Assembly: GCF_910592395.1 (NCBI RefSeq)
Contig: NC_088308.1
Span: 17,377,501-17,437,500 of the forward strand
Reading direction: 5' to 3'
Length of the DNA stretch: 60,000 nucleotides
DNA from: Lineus longissimus
Lineage: Eukaryota; Nemertea; Pilidiophora; Heteronemertea; Lineidae
Part shown: in pieces, positions 23,966-33,717 of the stretch
Layout: every line of letters starts with the position of its first letter
Position numbering within the stretch: the first letter of the stretch is position 1
The notes under the pieces: model-generated
Databases searched by the model: none
The model's input: only the letters and a program-made list of their open reading frames with translations
Told to the model about the DNA's origin: nothing
Position numbers and translations under genes: made by a program

Positions 23966-26900
23966 CGGGGACGGAAGGATAGAGGAGATAGTTGCAATCA
24001 GGCTGAATTGGTCTTCGCTGTACCGTGCCAGCATCATGATATGACGGGGACGGAAGGATTGAGGAGACAGTTGCAATAAGACCGAATTGGTCATCGCTCT
24101 ACCGTGCCAGCATGGTGATATATACGGGGACGGAAGGTTAGAGGAGACAGTTGCAATCAGACTGAATTGGTCTTCGCTGTACCATGCCAGCATAATGATA
24201 TAACGGGGACGGAAGGAATGAGGAGACAGTTGCAATCAGACCGAATTGGTCTTCGCTGCACCGTGCCAGCATAATGATATAACGGGGACGGAAGGATAGA
24301 GGAGACAGTTGCAATCAGACCGAATTGGTCTTCGCTGTACCGTGCCAGCATAATGATATAACGGGGACGGAAGGGTAGAGGAGACAGTTGCAATCAGACC
24401 GAATTGGTCTTCGCTGTACCGTGCCAGCATGGTGATATAACGGGGACGGAAGGATAGAGGAGACAGTTGCAATCAGATCGAATTGGTCTTCGCTGTACTG
24501 TGCCGGCATAATGATATAACGGGGAAGGAAGGATAGAGGGGACAGTTGCAATCAGACTGAATTGGTCTTCGCTGTACCATGCCAGCATCATGATATGACG
24601 GGGAAGGAAGGATAGAGGAGACAGTTGCAATCAGACCGAATTGGTCTTTGCTGCACCGTGCCAGCATAATGATATAACGGGGAAGGAAGGATAGAGGAGA
24701 CAGTTGCAATCAGACTGAATTGGTCTTCGCTGTACCGTGCCAGCATCATGATATAACGGGGACGGAAGGATAGAGGAGACAGTTGCAATCAGACCGAATT
24801 GGTCTTTGCTGCACCGTCCCAGCATAATGATATAACGGGGAAGGAAGGATAGAGGAGACAGTTGCAATCAGACTGAATTGGTCTTTGCTGCACCGTGCCA
24901 GCATAATGATATAACGGGGAAGGAAGGATAGAGGAGACAGTTGAAATCAGACCGAATTGGTCTTTGCTGCACCGTGCCAGCATAATGATATAACGGGGAA
25001 GGAAGGATAGAGGAGACAGTTGCAATCAGACCGAATTGGTCTTTGCTGCACCGTCCCAGCATAATGATATAACGGGGAAGGAAGGATAGAGGAGACAGTT
25101 GCAATCAGACTGAATTGGTCTTTGCTGCACCGTGCCAGCATAATGATATAACGGGGAAGGAAGGATAGAGGAGACAGTTGCAATCAGACCGAATTGGTCT
25201 TTGCTGCACCGTGCCAGCATAATGATATAACGGGGACGGAAGGATAGAGGAGACAGTTGCAATCAGACCGAATTGGTCTTTGCTGCACCGTGCCAGCATA
25301 ATGATATAACGGGGACGGAAGGATAGAGGAGACAGTTGCAATCAGACCGAATTGGTCTTCGCTGTACCGTGCCAGCATAATGATATAACGGGGAAGGAAG
25401 GATAGAGGAGACAGTTGCAATCAGACCGAATTGGTCTTTGCTGCACCGTGCCAGCATAATGATATAACGGGGAAGGAAGGATAGAGGAGACAGTTGCAAT
25501 CAGACTGAATTGGTCTTTGCTGCACCGTGCCAGCATAATGATATAACGGGGACGGAAGGATAGAGGAGACAGTTGCAATCAGACCGAATTGGTCTTTGCT
25601 GCACCGTGTCAGCATAATGATATAACGGGGAAGGAAGGATAGAGGAGACAGTTGCAATCAGACCGAATTGGTCTTCGCTGTACCGTGCCAGCATAATGAT
25701 ATAACGGGGAAGGAAGGATAGAGGAGACAGTTGCAATCAGACCGAATTGGTCTTCGCTGCACCGTGCCAGCATAATGATATAACGGGGAAGGAAGGATAG
25801 AGGAGACAGTTGCAATCAGACCGAATTGGTCTTTGCTGCACCGTGCCAGCATAATGATATAACGGGGAAGGAAGGATAGAGGAGACAGTTGCAATCAGAC
25901 CGAATTGGTCTTTGCTGCACCGTGCCAGCATAATGATATAACGGGGAAGGAAGGATAGAGGAGACAGTTGCAATCAGACCGAATTGGTCTTTGCTGCACC
26001 GTGCCAGCATAATGATATAACGGGGAAGGAAGGATAGAGGAGACAGTTGCAATCAGACCGAATTGGTCTTTGCTGCACCGTGCCAGCATAATGATATAAC
26101 GGGGAAGGAAGGATAGAGGAGACAGTTGCAATCAGACCGAATTGGTCTTTGCTGCACCGTGCCAGCATAATGATATAACGGGGAAGGAAGGATAGAGGAG
26201 ACAGTTGCAATCAGACCGAATTGGTCTTTGCTGCACCGTGCCAGCATAATGATATAACGGGGAAGGAAGGATAGAGGAGACAGTTGCAATCAGACCGAAT
26301 TGGTCTTTGCTGCACCGTGCCAGCATAATAATATAACGGGGAAGGAAGGATAGAGGAGACAGTTGCAATCAGACCGAATTGGTCTTTGGTGTACCGTGCC
26401 AGCATAATGATATAACGGGGAAGGAAGGATAGAGGAGACAGTTGCAATCAGACTGAATTGGTCTTTGCTGCACCGTGCCAGCATAATGATATAACGGGGA
26501 CGGAAGGATAGAGGAGACAGTTGCAATCAGACCGAATTGGTCTTTGCTGCACCGTGCCAGCATAATGATATAACGGGGAAGGAAGGATAGAGGAGACAGT
26601 TGCAATCAGACTGAATTGGTCTTTGCTGCACCGTGCCAGCATAATGATATAACGGGGAAGGTAGGATAGAGGAGACAGTTGCAATCAGATCGAATTGGTC
26701 TTTGCTGCACCGTCCCAGCATAATGATATAACGGGGAAGGAAGGATAGAGGAGACAGTTGCAATCAGACTGAATTGGTCTTTGCTGCACCGTGCCAGCAT
26801 AAGGATATAACGGGGAAGGAAGGATAGAGGAGACAGTTGCAATCAGACCGAATTGGTCTTTGCTGCACCGTGCCAGCATAATGATATAACGGGGACGGAA

Positions 26901-27230
26901 GGATAGAGGAGACAGTTGCAATCAGACTGAATTGGTCTTTGCTGCACCGTGCCAGCATAATGATATAACGGGGAAGGAAGGATAGAGGAGACAGTTGCAA
27001 TCAGACCGAATTGGTCTTTGCTGCACCGTGCCAGCATAATGATATAACGGGGAAGGAAGGATAGAGGAGACAGTTGCAATCAGACTGAATTGGTCTTCGC
27101 TGTACCATGCCAGCATCATGATATGACGGGGACAGAAGGATTGAGGAGACAGTTGCAATCAGACCGAATTGGTCTTCGCTGCACCGTGCCAGCATAATGA
27201 TATAACGGGCACGGAAGGATAGAGGAGAGA
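23966..27230. repeat. 79-bp minisatellite, about 41 units
   Basis: Units of 79 bp with 'ataatgatataacgggg', 'aaggaaggatagaggagaca' and 'gttgcaatcagaccgaattg'. Each unit holds the imperfect palindrome AGACCGAATTGGTCT. Unit variants (acggaag/aaggaag, cgctgtacc/tgctgcacc) are patchily arranged, and the most uniform units are near 25.8-26.3 kb, as expected for recent amplification there. The ladder of 78-codon minus-strand frames every 79 bp is produced by the repeat and is not a gene family. Confidence 0.95.
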
Positions 27231-27235
27231 GTTAA

Positions 27236-27318
27236 CTCAATGTTGTCTCCATCTTCGAATAACCAGCCTGTCGTATAATCCTGAATTGAGAATGTGTCGT
27301 CAACTGCTTTCTCCATAC
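27236..27318 (-). CDS. candidate exon beside the 79-bp array
   Basis: On the minus strand, TTTATTTTTTTAG is followed by GTATGGAGAAAGCAG and an open stretch encoding MEKAVDDTFSIQDYTTGWLF then EDGDNI, ending GA|GTTAAC. The array begins only a few bases downstream. If the donor is used, the two leftover bases (GA) fit the single leading base of the FAM149B1-like exon at 8154-8267 and would give a Glu codon. This could therefore be the first coding exon of that gene across a 19-kb intron. The donor is weak and no homology was recognised, so this is speculative. Confidence 0.3.
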
Positions 27319-27593
27319 CTAAAAAAATAAAGCAGAAAGTTCAAAAATCTACTGAAAATAATAGTTTGCGGAAAGGGGCAACTCATGTCACCCGTGTTGA
27401 TAGATATTAGGAAGGTTTTGCAATTCATAAGGACGACGAAGTAGGAAGGTCTCAGCTGCAATCAAGTCCTGCATTGAAAGTCACTAATAGGATGAATGCA
27501 ATCTACGAATATCTACGATTTGTCGTAGAAAAAAGGACCAAAATCACAAGTGTTTTCCCCCATTAAAGGCGCCTTTATTCCAATACACCACTT

Positions 27594-27761
27594 ATGGAAG
27601 GAGATAGTGTTAAGAAAAAAAAGGTTAAGACTAATGTTGCGAAAGATAAGGAACCTCCTGTTACTGCCACTGTAGGAGCTAATAGACAGAGTGATATCAG
27701 AACTAGTACTAATGTTCCTATTAATAAGGATATTGTTACTCCTGTCACTATTAAAAAATGA
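27594..27761 (+). CDS. small Lys/Thr-rich protein of the virus-like element
   Basis: A 55-codon frame, ATG to TGA, beginning MEGDSVKKKKVKTNVAKDK and ending with a Thr/Val/Ile-rich stretch. It is the first frame in the direction of the structural genes and lies 93 bp before the next ATG. Base use (AT-rich, 'act aat gtt' codons) matches the neighbouring viral genes. No function recognised; it could also be the start of a longer broken gene. Confidence 0.45.
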   Translation: MEGDSVKKKKVKTNVAKDKEPPVTATVGANRQSDIRTSTNVPINKDIVTPVTIKK

Positions 27762-27854
27762 CAATGAAACACATGATACAATTAAGTTCATGCTGTTTGC
27801 AGTCTATGGGGCATTTATTATTTTTCTGATTACCTAATTTCAGAAATAATAAAT

Positions 27855-27977
27855 ATGGCTGAGGGAGAAGAGTTTGAAATGTGGGGGGGGGGGGATGGAT
27901 GGTTTTAGAGCAACTGATACCAGTGATGAAAGTTATGATACTGGTTTAAATAGAATTCATGATGATGATGATGATGT

Positions 27978-28013
<36 letters not shown>

Positions 28014-29469
28014 CGATGATGTAAGGTACAATACTAATCCAGGTGTTGAAAGTGATTTAACTACTAAGAATTCATTCTCTACACTAAAAAGAGCAAGACG
28101 TATTACACCAGAACTGGAGAAATTAAATTTCCAATACAAAGATATTGGAGATAAACTAGGTGATGCAATGAAAGGAACAAACTGGGAAAATAAAAAAAAC
28201 AATCTGAATAAACTCGCACCACACATTGAAGTGGAAGGAAACAAACTTTACTACAAACTATCAGATAAAGAACTCAATAAATTATTTAATGTGAAACAAA
28301 GAGACTGGATAAGAGATATATCTGGTGGAAAAGATGGTGATAGACGATTCATTGAATTAACTACAAAGGATGGTAAGTTCTTTGCTGAGAGCAAAACAAA
28401 ACAAAGAAATGGTTCAACTTTTCTTCAAAAAATACAAAAACTGATTGAACCTGATACAACAGCACCTAACCTACTAGAACCTATGGAAGGTAGTAGAAGT
28501 GTAAGACAACCTCAGTTAGTATCAAGTGAAGCACAGAGAGTAATCGATGAGGTTATTAAATCACCCAAACCAATAGATAGGTTGATTGACGCAATTGATG
28601 ATGAACTTAAAGAGAGAAGTTAGAGTGTTAAAAAAGGCTGGTGATGATCTCGCAGTTGAAAAAGAAGAGAGGCATAAACAAGTTGAAGAGCTAAATGAAC
28701 AAATAGAGGAACTAAAGAAAGAGAAAGAAAAATTGAAAGAGATGTTGGACAAAGACAAAAATACAATGGAAAACCTAACAAGAGATTATCAAAAAGGTTG
28801 GGAAGTTGACGCCGAAAAAACCCAAGCATTAGAAGAAGATCTTGATCAAGCTAAATATGATCTTGATCAAGTTAAAGGTGATTATGATCAAGCTAAAGGT
28901 GAACTGGTTCATGAAAAATTGAGATGACTAAACTGCAAAGGGAAATAGCTGAACTAGAAGACAAATTGTATAAGGAAAAGGCAAAGGTCTGGCAGATAGA
29001 CAATGAGAGGAAATTACAAACCCAAAGAGCTAAACGTTTAATAAAAGATGTATTAATTAAACCAGATTCAAAGATTCCACTAAAGGATAGAATTAGGCTA
29101 CTTTTTAAGAGTGAAGATTTAACCATTGGTGCCATATCAACAGCTGTAGTTATGATCTTCACAACTCTAGGTTTTTGTATCAGTAGCGCTCTGAAAGTTG
29201 CCCCTAAACCTACACCACCTAGACCTAAACAAGGACCAGAACCAGGACCTAAACCAGGACCAGAACCAAAACCGTCAATATCAGATAAAGTAAAAGAAGG
29301 TCTCAAGAAGTTTGCTGATTGGCTTAAGGAATTGGCTAAGAAATCAGCAGCTGCTTTACCTGGAATAATCGGGTCTTTTGTCTCATTCCTATTGAAATCG
29401 GTGGCTGGTGTTGTCGGTTTTCTGGTTGAACACATGATAAATAATCAATGGATTGATAGGTGGAGTTAA
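27855..29469 (+). pseudogene. coiled-coil, membrane-anchored structural-type protein, broken into pieces
   Basis: ATG at 27855 (MAEGEEFEMW) runs into a 12-G tract at about 27883-27894 after which the frame changes; the main frame then continues to 28623. A second piece overlaps it and ends at 28927, and a third runs 28924-29469. Frames switch 0, 1, 2, 1, the last switch beside an A5 run, so the sequence fits one gene with three small indels. Order of parts: acidic N-terminus with an Asp run coded by (GAT)n, a folded segment with LSDKELNKLFNVKQRDWI, a long heptad-rich coiled coil (EELNEQIEELKKEKEKLKEM), a membrane segment (TAVVMIFTTLGFCIS), a Pro/Gly linker (PRPKQGPEPGPKPGPEPK), and a hydrophobic C-terminus with AAALPGIIGSFVSFLL. 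The same architecture recurs next to PolB in invertebrate Polinton-type elements. Its role is unknown; a virion-surface or membrane-associated protein is possible. Confidence 0.7.
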
Positions 29470-29544
29470 AGGAGTAAAACAATGTAGAAGTAGTAAGGGT
29501 AATAGTAAGAAGTAATATTGAATTTTACATTAATGATAAATAGA

Positions 29545-31101
29545 ATGGCAACAGGATATTTACTAAACACTGATAGAGTACATAAGATTCCACTTGGATT
29601 GAAGGCTGACAGGCAGCATCACATTATCACTCATAACCCCTCATCTGCTAATCCCAAAGAAACATTGTATGTTAGGATACTGGCATTGAGAGAGAATACA
29701 TTCTTTGTACTGAAATCTCTTTATCTGTCTGCTGATGTCACCATTTAAGCTGATTCAAAGAATAGTGTGGTTAATAACCTCGGTAGAAACTTGATCAAAG
29801 ATGGTAATTAAGTGGGGAACAGAACAGATATTTGATCACAACGAATACAGTCATTATTTGACATTTAAAGATTTGTGGTTAACAGAAGAGGAAAGAAACG
29901 ATAGGGTGTTTCAAGGTATCCTGTCAGACAATCTAAGGAAGTTAAGATCTGGGGTATCTGAAGCTAATGTTAATGGTGAAACAAGTGATGAAAAGACACT
30001 TAAGAAAGTGTTCGGTACCAAATACAAGATACCATTAGTTTTTGAACTGTTCCACAACCATTCTCCATTTCACTAGTTTCCAATTTCCGAGGATGTGATT
30101 ATTGAGATTACATTAGCACCCAAGGAGGAAATAATAGTAACAGACACAACTGTAGCCATGAACTACAAACTTGAAAATATCTGTTTTGAGTACGACACAG
30201 CAACTAACAAGATGATTGGTAGTCAACTAAGTACCAGCTACAACTCTCGATCCTCAATCCTCTCCTTAAAATTGGGTAGACCATTTCAAGACAGTCAATG
30301 TTACTTCCAATGAAACCTTAATAAACGAGAACATTACATTTCCAAGGATGTCAATTTAGGCATATTACTTCTATTCGTGTCTGCTTATGTCGATGGATCT
30401 AGAGTTTCTGAGATGTTCGAAAACCCCAATATCACCAAAGTACACGTTACAATAGAGGTTGTTTCTAATCAAGTGTTCCTCAAAGGAATGAGAATGTTGG
30501 ATCAATGGGATGAGATCAAGAAGCATTTCATGTCTGAGGATTTGAAGAAAACCAATGACTCTTACATGACAATGGAAAAATACTATGGTGACTCTAATCA
30601 CTACGGGTTGTTGTTGGACTTGAGAACCACAGAGGACAACCGTCCCCATGGTTCAGGGTAAAAACCTTCAGAACACAAAGGATGGAATCCAGTTATCAAC
30701 AACAAAAGAAACAGGAAATGGGCTATACAAAATGCACATATTCGTGGAGAACCACAGAGGACAACCTTCTCCATGGTTCAGGGTAAAAAGCTTCAGAACA
30801 CAAAGGATGGAATCCAGTTATCAACAACAAAAGAAACAGGAAATGGACCATACAAAATGCACATATTCGTGGAGAACCACAGAGGACAACCGTCCCCATG
30901 GTTCAGGGTAAAAAGCTTCAGAACACAAAGGATGGAATCCAGTTATCAATAACAAAAGAAACAGGAAATGGACCATACAAAATGCACATATTCGTGGTTT
31001 CTGATGCTCAGGTAAACATCAGTAACTATCAGATTGCTTTTTTACAGCATAAGAGCTACGCTCTTAGCAACAAAGTTGTATCAAATACTAAATTGTATTA
31101 G
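29545..31101 (+). pseudogene. major-capsid-like protein of the virus-like element, heavily broken
   Basis: The frame starts at ATG 29545 (MATGYLLNTDRVHKIPLG). Disabling changes: TAA at 29746-29748 with a frame change before 29801, TAG at 30074-30076 within an otherwise continuous frame (29801-30313), a frame change near 30285, another stop near 30357, a frame change inside a repeated segment, and a 125-bp tandem triplication at 30622-30996. The ordered pieces read like one protein of roughly 470-500 residues: ANPKETLYVRI, WLTEEERNDRVFQGIL, KYKIPLVFELFHNHSPF, IIEITLAPKEEIIV, GILLLFVSAYVDG, LLLDLRTTEDNRPHGSG and a C-terminus with IFVVSDAQVNISN. I recognise this as the large conserved protein of Polinton-type elements in cnidarians and echinoderm-like genomes. 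Major capsid protein is the most likely role, by size, position and beta-rich content; this is inference. Confidence 0.7.
30622..30996 (+). repeat. 125-bp tandem triplication inside the capsid-like gene
   Basis: Three head-to-tail units start at 30622, 30747 and 30872 with 'gagaaccacagaggacaacc' and end with 'aatgcacatattcgtg'. The units differ at about five to seven positions. 125 is one short of 42 codons and all three units share the same internal frame change near 'cagggtaaaaa', so the one-base loss came first and amplification followed. Confidence 0.93.
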
Positions 31102-31167
31102 ATATGAGTCATCAAAATATAAGTCATCAAAATATGAAGTTGTACTAGTGATTTTCTAAGTAATTAA

Positions 31168-31335
31168 ATGGAAGAAGAAAAGAAAGATGTAGTTAACACT
31201 GCTTATCAAAGTTTACTATTAACGACTGTCTTTACGGGTTATTCAATGATAGTTAGTAGAGTATTTAGATTTTACATACGTGATACAGGAGGTGAAGGAG
31301 GAGTTAAACTTCTCTTTTTAATAACTGTTAGTTAG
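31168..31335 (+). CDS. small hydrophobic protein of the virus-like element
   Basis: A 55-codon frame, ATG to TAG: MEEEKKDVVNTAYQSLLLTT followed by a hydrophobic stretch and GGEGGVKLLFLITVS. An acidic/basic head and one or two short hydrophobic segments suggest a small membrane protein. It sits in tight spacing between the capsid-like gene and 31424-31666. No family recognised; it may also be a fragment. Confidence 0.4.
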   Translation: MEEEKKDVVNTAYQSLLLTTVFTGYSMIVSRVFRFYIRDTGGEGGVKLLFLITVS

Positions 31336-31423
31336 TTAACTCTAGACTACCTTTATGATAAAAAAATAATACCAACAAACATAATGAAATAGTATTTAAA
31401 GTTCAATATTTCCGTCTTAATAA

Positions 31424-31666
31424 ATGTCAAATGTATTTAACTTTAATCATGTAGTTAACACAGGAAGAAACAAGCTGGCAGTAATGATTTTCATGGAGTG
31501 TTACGCTTGGTTAGTTAAAAAAATATTGAAAGTCAATTTTAAATCACGAAGCCAAATTGAAGAATTCAATAAATTTGCTCTACTTTTAACTATTAGTGAT
31601 CTAACTAGTGATTATCTAAGAGAAAATTCCTGGAACAGAGACAGGCATAAAATTAAAATCAATTAA
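31424..31666 (+). CDS. small protein of the virus-like element, unknown function
   Basis: An 80-codon frame from ATG to TAA, beginning MSNVFNFNHVVNTGRNKLAV, with a hydrophobic stretch (AVMIFMECYAWLV) and a charged C-terminus. It lies between the other rightward genes with short AT-rich gaps, which supports a real gene. No family recognised. Confidence 0.5.
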   Translation: MSNVFNFNHVVNTGRNKLAVMIFMECYAWLVKKILKVNFKSRSQIEEFNKFALLLTISDLTSDYLRENSWNRDRHKIKIN

Positions 31667-31705
31667 AACTATTAACACAAAACATAATTGAAACAAATAA
31701 ATAAA

Positions 31706-32429
31706 ATGAAAACTGTGTTAAACATTGATTCTGGTGAATACCCAGAACAGAGTTCAAGTGATTTAGTTATCAATCTCAACAAAGAAATTCAGAATGCATC
31801 TACTATTAGTTTAACTTATGCAGGAATACCTTGTTCCTTTCACAACATAAGTGAAGCTAGGAAGAATAACAAAATCAAGTTAAGGGATAAATACATGACA
31901 CATATTACGATACCTGATGGTTTTTATGACCGAGAAAGCTTTTCAAAAGCATTTTCATATCAATTGAAAGAAAACGGCTTAAGTAGAAATGCTGTTAGAT
32001 TTGATTTAGAGGAACCCATGGTAAGACTATCGTACACTTACTTAAGAGAAGAAATGAGAATCAATATCAAATTATATGTTTATGGATAAAAGCAATGAAC
32101 TCTTTGGTTTTAAACGTTCTGAATGGCCTTATTCTTCTCAAGATGGTTTGATCATAAGTGATTTTTCAATGAATTTTAGACCAATAAACTATTTTGTTTT
32201 ACACTGTGACATAATTAACACTAATAAAGTACTTGGTAATGGGGAACCGTCAGATGTTCCAGCCATTAGACCGATTAAGGAAGCTGATATTGGAGATACT
32301 ATTACATACACATTTGTTAAACCAATACAAATACCATGCAAATCAAGATTCAATAAAATAGAGATCAAATTAACAGATGAACACGGTGACATTATCAACC
32401 TTAATGGTTTTGATGTAAGATATCAATGA
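31706..32429 (+). pseudogene. penton/minor-capsid-like protein, one frame break
   Basis: ATG at 31706 (MKTVLNIDSGEYPEQSSSD) reads to 32089; a second frame, from about 32076, continues to 32429, so one indel near 32080-32090 splits the gene. The start shows a short strand-rich segment with ITIPDGFYDRESFSKAF, a motif seen near the N-terminus of small capsid-like proteins of Polinton-type elements. The second part has NYFVLHCDIINTNKVLGNG and FNKIEIKLTDEHGDIINLNG, beta-strand rich and ending in YQ. Single-jelly-roll penton/minor capsid is the likely role, by position after the large capsid-like gene and by length (about 240 residues). The name is an inference. Confidence 0.65.
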
Positions 32430-32452
32430 TAAAGGGAAATCAACCTAATTAA

Positions 32453-32893
32453 ATGGCAGGTATTGCTATGATGATTGGAGGCACTTTAGTAAATGCAGTA
32501 GCACTCACAGGATCTGGTTACCTTTTTAAAGCATTAGACAAGAACGGCTACGAAGCTGAAACTAAAAGACATAATAGGGCTATAGAAGAGTTAAATAAAG
32601 CATCAGAGGAATATGAAGTACATAGAAAGAATTTAGTTGACTTCGTTTACCTTGAAATTAAGAGAGAGAACCAGGCTGCTATTGATTTTGATAATACTGA
32701 CGCTGCTCTTACTGTTTACAATCACTTACACCCTGATAAACCAATATCACTAGCTAAACGACCTCAATTAAGTGTTTATTATCAACCTAGTGATGAAATG
32801 AAAAAATACGAGTACCAATGGATTGTCCCAGGTATGAGTGATGTAGGATTGGGGGTCTACTACTTTTTTGTTAGAAAGTGGAAGAGAGAGTAA
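32453..32893 (+). CDS. conserved small membrane-associated protein of the virus-like element
   Basis: An intact 146-codon frame starting 23 bp after the penton-like gene. Residues 1-25 are a hydrophobic Gly/Ala-rich segment (MAGIAMMIGGTLVNAVALTG). A charged helix follows (KRHNRAIEELNKASEEYEVH), then DNTDAALTVYNHLHPDKPIS and FYQP-like 'VYYQPSDEMKKYEYQW', and a second hydrophobic stretch near the C-terminus (DVGLGVYYFFV). I recognise the 'Y/N-x-(I/L)HPDKxI' plus 'YQPS' pattern as a recurrent companion of Polinton-type capsid genes in invertebrates. No function is known to me. It is one of the few uninterrupted genes here. Confidence 0.65.
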   Translation: MAGIAMMIGGTLVNAVALTGSGYLFKALDKNGYEAETKRHNRAIEELNKASEEYEVHRKNLVDFVYLEIKRENQAAIDFDNTDAALTVYNHLHPDKPISLAKRPQLSVYYQPSDEMKKYEYQWIVPGMSDVGLGVYYFFVRKWKRE

Positions 32894-32899
32894 ACCTGA

Positions 32900-33084
32900 A
32901 TGGTTGTTGCAGCTTGATGATTCACTGCTCCAATAGGTTTTGCTTTGGGTGGTGTGACAATAGCAAGTGCCATTATTTCATCACTATTTAGTTTTAAGAA
33001 GAAGTTCATACTTTGCCTTCAAACATTGCAACACAAACATTGCCTTCAGCGCCACCTTATTCACTTTAATGTTAAAAGATTAAG
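32900..33084 (+). pseudogene. remnant of a small hydrophobic protein
   Basis: ATG at 32900 gives MVVAA followed by two consecutive TGA codons. The same frame then continues with FTAPIGFALGGVTIASAIIS and SLFSFKKKF before a basic tail and a TAA. The Gly/Ala-rich hydrophobic segment followed by lysines looks like a single membrane span. The tandem stops make it a pseudogene. Confidence 0.45.
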
Positions 33085-33087
33085 TAA

Positions 33088-33699
33088 ATGAATACTATTG
33101 AAAGGATGTACAAATTCATTTCTTTAATAGAGTACTTTAGTTTAGAAAGACATGATTTTTGTCTTGAAGACCAGGAGTTAATTGGGTGTCACCCCTCATG
33201 TTGTAATCCATTACAACACATGGGTTATGTCCATCCTAGGGACCTAAATAATATCTCTCATGATACTCGTGATACTCATGATACTCATACTCCTGTTATT
33301 CCTACTCCTGATACAGCAGTACAGCCGCCTATGAAACAGTGTGACATAAGTTTAGAATCTAAGGTTGGATTATTTTGTAATTGTAAGAGATGGACATTGT
33401 ATGAGTATGCTAAAAACTTGAACCCAACAAGGTACACAACTAAAACTATTAAGTACAGGTTTTGTACCTCTTGTAATGCTGTTGCTTATGATGACCTCAA
33501 AAGTCTACAGATTAGTATTGAGAATAAAACACGTTACTTTGACACCATACTTAGAAGGCTTGGACAGAGCCATCTATCAGAAACTGTAGTAAATTATCTA
33601 AAAGAGTACATTGAGTACGATTTACAAGGATACTTCTCTAGTCCTAGAAAATGGCTTAGTAAGGAAAGGTATGAAAAGACAGTTCAGTCAGTGACCTAA
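33088..33699 (+). CDS. Cys-rich protein of the virus-like element, unknown
   Basis: An intact 203-codon frame. Two Cys-rich parts stand out: CHPSCCNPLQHMGY near residues 35-48 and CNCKRWTLYEYAK with YRFCTSCNAVAYDD near residues 97-134, which could form a zinc-binding site (C-x-C ... C-x2-C). Between them is a low-complexity DTRDTHDTHT run. The C-terminus is charged and helical. No family recognised. It follows the small membrane-protein genes and is spaced 18 bp from the next gene, as in a compact viral genome. Confidence 0.6.
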   Translation: MNTIERMYKFISLIEYFSLERHDFCLEDQELIGCHPSCCNPLQHMGYVHPRDLNNISHDTRDTHDTHTPVIPTPDTAVQPPMKQCDISLESKVGLFCNCKRWTLYEYAKNLNPTRYTTKTIKYRFCTSCNAVAYDDLKSLQISIENKTRYFDTILRRLGQSHLSETVVNYLKEYIEYDLQGYFSSPRKWLSKERYEKTVQSVT

Positions 33700-33717
33700 T
33701 TAATTCCAGTAACATAA

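Noticed and set aside
23009-24235. 408-codon minus and 300-codon plus frames with 21-residue repeats
   Set aside because: They follow the 63-bp array; replacement changes are as free as silent ones and the two strands are open at the same time.
24157-27195. A ladder of about forty overlapping 78-codon minus-strand frames
   Set aside because: They start every 79 bp and are copies of the satellite unit read in one frame; no gene signal is present.
23966-27230. CRISPR-like array
   Set aside because: Repeats are contiguous with no unique spacers, in a eukaryotic context; it is a minisatellite.
27957-28244. Ser-rich 95-codon minus-strand frame
   Set aside because: Antisense of the (GAT)n Asp run and coiled-coil gene; low-complexity shadow.
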